Below the pieces are notes generated by a model. The model was not told the DNA's origin, did no database searches, and worked only from the letters and a program-made list of their open reading frames with translations. Below, in pieces: positions 4,472-6,644 of a stretch of 6,644 bases of DNA (position 1 is its first letter; each line of letters begins with the position of its first letter). Position numbers and translations under genes: made by a program. Origin of the DNA: Pseudomonadota bacterium (GTDB lineage Bacteria > Pseudomonadota > Alphaproteobacteria > Rhizobiales > Xanthobacteraceae); contig JAEWBL010000613.1 of assembly GCA_023391175.1 (NCBI GenBank), positions 1-6,644 on the forward strand, written 5' to 3'.

Positions 4472-5392
4472 ATGCCTGAGCCTCCCCTTCCCTTCGTCTG
4501 CCGCTTCGCGCCGAGCCCCAACGGAAGGCTGCATCTCGGGCACGCCTTCTCGGCGCTGGTGAATGCCGAGGCGGCGGCGCGCACGGACGGCACATTCCTG
4601 CTGCGCATGGAGGACATCGACACCACCCGCTGTCGACCCGAATTCGAACGGGGGATCCTCGACGACCTCGCCTGGCTCGGCATCGTGCCCGCCGCGCCGC
4701 CGCGGCGCCAGTCCGAGCACTTCGCGGATTATGCGGAAGCGCTGGCGCTGCTGGAGGGCATGGGCCTCGTCTATCCCGCCTTCGAGAGCCGCTCCGACAT
4801 CGCGCGCGCAGTGATCGAAAGCGAGGCGAAGCAGGGACGCCCGGCGCCGCGCGATCCGGATGGCGCGCCGCTCTATCCCTTCCAGCGCTCGGCATTATCA
4901 GACGCGGAGCGGGCGCAACGGCGGGCGGCGGGCGAGCCTTATGTGCTGCGGCTGGACATGGCAACGGCGCAGGAGGCCGTCGGCAGCGGACCGCTCTTCT
5001 GGCCGGAGGCCGAGGGCTTGCCGGAAGGGCCAGCGGTGCCCGTTACGGCCGATCCGGCACGATGGGGCGACGTGGTCCTGGCGCGGCGGGACGTGCCGAC
5101 GTCCTATCATCTCTCGGTGGTGGTGGATGATGCTCTCCAGGGCATCACCCGCGTCATTCGTGGCATGGACCTGTTCCACGCCACTTCGGTCCATGTGCTG
5201 CTGCAACGACTTCTGGGCCTTGTGACGCCCGTCTATCACCACCACCGGCTGATCCTGGACACCAGCGGCCACAAGCTCTCGAAGAGCAATTCGGCCACCA
5301 GCCTTCTCGCGCTCAGGACATGCGGCGCGACGCTGGAGGACGTCCGCGCGCGGCTGGGGCTCGCCCCGCCTCAGCCGACCCCGAGGATGTAG
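4472..5392 (+). CDS. gluQ: Glutamyl-Q tRNA(Asp) synthetase
   Basis: A 306-residue paralogue of glutamyl-tRNA synthetase that activates glutamate without tRNA and attaches it to queuosine at position 34 of tRNA(Asp). The class I signature FAPSPNGRLHLGH (12-24) includes the HIGH-like HLGH. RMEDID (45-50) and the KMSKS-like HKLSKS (267-272) follow. The protein ends soon after, without an anticodon-binding domain, which separates GluQRS from GltX (about 470 aa). The usual zinc site is missing: at the expected CxC the sequence is YPAFESR (101-107), and the only cysteines are C10, C54 and C284. ATG 4472 is supported by where family similarity begins; the open frame upstream to 3710 is antisense to the glycosylase. 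The 3' end overlaps the permease gene by 22 bases, tail to tail. Confidence 0.93.
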   Translation: MPEPPLPFVCRFAPSPNGRLHLGHAFSALVNAEAAARTDGTFLLRMEDIDTTRCRPEFERGILDDLAWLGIVPAAPPRRQSEHFADYAEALALLEGMGLVYPAFESRSDIARAVIESEAKQGRPAPRDPDGAPLYPFQRSALSDAERAQRRAAGEPYVLRLDMATAQEAVGSGPLFWPEAEGLPEGPAVPVTADPARWGDVVLARRDVPTSYHLSVVVDDALQGITRVIRGMDLFHATSVHVLLQRLLGLVTPVYHHHRLILDTSGHKLSKSNSATSLLALRTCGATLEDVRARLGLAPPQPTPRM

Positions 5393-6312
5393 AGCCAGAA
5401 CGCCACGGTGACGACCGCCAGCCCGGTGGAGAGCGACACCGCGCTGGTCGAGGTAGCCACCCCCACGCCATAGCGCTGCGCCAGCAGATAGCCGTTGACG
5501 CCGCTCGGCATCGCCGCGAACAGCACCGCCACGCCGGCCCACACCGGCGGCATGCTGAAGACCATGGTGAGCGCGAACACCGCCGCCGGATGGACGATGA
5601 GCTTCAGCACGCTGATGACCGTCGAGGGCAGGAGATCGCCCCCTGCCATGCCGTAGCGCTTCAGCGACAAGCCGAGGGAGATGAGCGCGCAGGGCGTCGC
5701 TGCGGCCGAGAGAAGGTCGATCATCTGCTTCGGCACGCCCACGGCCTGGATGCCCACCACCTTGGCCAGCGCCCCGGCATAGATGCCGAGCAGGATGGGA
5801 TTGAAGGCCAGCGCCTTGCCGAGCCGCATCATGGTCGCGCGGGAGAAGCCGTTGCTGCCCTCCAGCAGAACGGTGGCCGCCACCAGCATCACCGGGAGGT
5901 GGATGGCGATGAGCAAAAACAGAGGCACCGCGCCCGCTTCGCCATAGGCCTTCAGGATCAACGGCACGCCGACGAACACGGTGTTGGCTTGACCGGCGGC
6001 GAAGCCGTGGATGACCGCCTCCTGCCGCCCCCTGCCAAACAGTCGCTCAGCCGCCACCATGGCGATGGCGAACACGAAAAAGGCTCCGGCGAAATAGGCG
6101 ATCCAGTAGCCCCAGGGCTGCGCCTCCGGCAGCTTCGATTCGCTGAGCGTCTTGAAGATGAGGACAGGCACCGACAAGCTGAACACGAACTCGGCCAGCC
6201 CATCCGTCGCCCGTTCGCTGACGAGGCCGATCCGGGCGGAGATGTAGCCCACCAGCACCATGCCGAACACCGGCAGGACGATGACGGATATGTCGGCGAG
6301 CGTGTTCAGCAT
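5371..6312 (-). CDS. AEC-family (auxin efflux carrier-type) permease
   Basis: A 313-residue inner-membrane transporter with about ten hydrophobic segments, the usual length for the bacterial auxin efflux carrier (AEC) family. Recognisable parts are the N-terminal LPVFGMVLVGYISARIGL (13-30), the mid-protein GQANTVFVGVPL (107-118), ATPCALISLGLSL (205-217), KLIVHPAAVF (237-246) and MPSGVNGYLLAQRY (268-281). Bacterial members move organic acids, for example malonate or malate, or other small metabolites; the substrate here is unknown. ATG 6312 has a GGAA sequence a few bases upstream and lies 11 bases after the ACT-like gene, so the two are likely cotranscribed. The last 22 bases overlap the end of gluQ on the other strand, and no terminator is visible there. 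Confidence 0.92.
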   Translation of the reverse strand: MLNTLADISVIVLPVFGMVLVGYISARIGLVSERATDGLAEFVFSLSVPVLIFKTLSESKLPEAQPWGYWIAYFAGAFFVFAIAMVAAERLFGRGRQEAVIHGFAAGQANTVFVGVPLILKAYGEAGAVPLFLLIAIHLPVMLVAATVLLEGSNGFSRATMMRLGKALAFNPILLGIYAGALAKVVGIQAVGVPKQMIDLLSAAATPCALISLGLSLKRYGMAGGDLLPSTVISVLKLIVHPAAVFALTMVFSMPPVWAGVAVLFAAMPSGVNGYLLAQRYGVGVATSTSAVSLSTGLAVVTVAFWLYILGVG

Positions 6313-6323
6313 GGTCGTTTCCG

Positions 6324-6638
6324 TCAGGCCGCCCGCATCTGCGCCGCCTCGGCGGTCGTCAGGTCTGCCCTGCGGACGCCGACCATGACACCGAGCCGCT
6401 GCGCCAGGCGCACGGCGACGGCATCCTCCGCGGCGAACTCGATCGTGACGGTGAGCGCTTCATCGTCCGTCCGGCAATCGACCCGGCCGGGCAGAACGTC
6501 GTGGATCACGAACGGCTCCAGCAGGCGCAGGAGAAGGTTGGTTTCCGGCCCGGCCACAACAGCGAGGTGGTGGAGGGCGTGGTGCGGCTGAACGCGGGAC
6601 GAGCCGTCGCAATGGACGGCGGCTTCACGGCTGGACAT
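6324..6638 (-). CDS. Small ACT-like protein, start near or beyond the window edge
   Basis: A protein of 104 residues if ATG 6638 is the start. I do not recognise it as a named family. From residue 22 the predicted order is strand (LHHLAVVAG, 22-30), helix (ETNLLLRLLEPFVIHD, 32-47), strand (about 49-58), strand (ALTVTIEFAA, 61-70), helix (72-85) and strand (86-93). That matches the beta-alpha-beta-beta-alpha-beta order of ACT domains, as in IlvM-type acetolactate synthase regulatory subunits. There is no signal peptide or membrane segment. Only six bases precede ATG 6638 and they are T/C, with no ribosome site, so the true start may lie upstream; an in-frame extension is possible. A regulatory or ligand-sensing role is inferred from the fold only. 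The AEC permease follows 11 bases downstream. Confidence 0.65.
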   Translation of the reverse strand: MSSREAAVHCDGSSRVQPHHALHHLAVVAGPETNLLLRLLEPFVIHDVLPGRVDCRTDDEALTVTIEFAAEDAVAVRLAQRLGVMVGVRRADLTTAEAAQMRAA

Positions 6639-6644
6639 GGGGGA

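Noticed and set aside
5320..6591. 423-codon plus-strand open frame across the AEC gene
   Set aside because: The translation is rich in His/Arg/Gln/Asp with no recognisable domain and is the antisense shadow of the clearly identifiable AEC permease.
1..6644. Mobile element, phage or CRISPR content
   Set aside because: No transposase, integrase, terminal inverted repeats, target duplications or spaced direct repeats were seen, and gene content and base composition look uniformly chromosomal.

Overview
This 6.6 kb window is high-GC chromosomal DNA from an alphaproteobacterium, most likely a Hyphomicrobiales (Rhizobiales) member near Xanthobacteraceae/Bradyrhizobiaceae. The clues are the Irr iron regulator with both a Gly-Cys-Pro haem motif and a His-His-His motif, a DUF2794 protein, an HNH protein of the alphaproteobacterial CQYCG/DHVIPRSKGG type, and a stand-alone GluQRS. 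It looks like ordinary core genome. I see no transposase, phage gene, tRNA, rRNA, CRISPR array or integration site.

Left part (1-1553): the window opens with the last codons of a plus-strand gene (stop at 87-89). A gene-free stretch of about 480 bases follows. It hides the most interesting object here: a long imperfect hairpin (256-341) followed by an intrinsic terminator (232-204), both oriented for the minus strand. I read this as an unannotated structured small RNA. Next come a DUF2794 gene (plus) and, convergent with it, irr (minus), which ends at its own terminator (983-959).

Middle (1554-3048): a 211-base divergent intergenic region separates irr from a DsbB-type disulfide-bond oxidase (plus). 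That gene runs tail-to-tail, with a 6-base gap, into an HNH endonuclease-family gene (minus), which has a candidate promoter of its own.

Right part (3046-6644): a minus-strand pair encodes a DNA-3-methyladenine glycosylase (AlkA-like) and then a carboxylesterase of the acyl-protein-thioesterase type, 13 bases apart. Divergent from it is gluQ, a tRNA(Asp)-modifying glutamyl-Q synthetase lacking the usual zinc cysteines. Its 3' end overlaps by 22 bases the end of a minus-strand AEC-family permease. Eleven bases upstream of the permease lies a small ACT-like protein gene, whose start is at or beyond the window edge.

The genes do not form one pathway. Themes are iron/haem regulation (irr), periplasmic disulfide formation (dsbB), alkylation repair (glycosylase), tRNA modification (gluQ) and small-molecule export (AEC). 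The candidate novelty is the minus-strand RNA at about 204-345.
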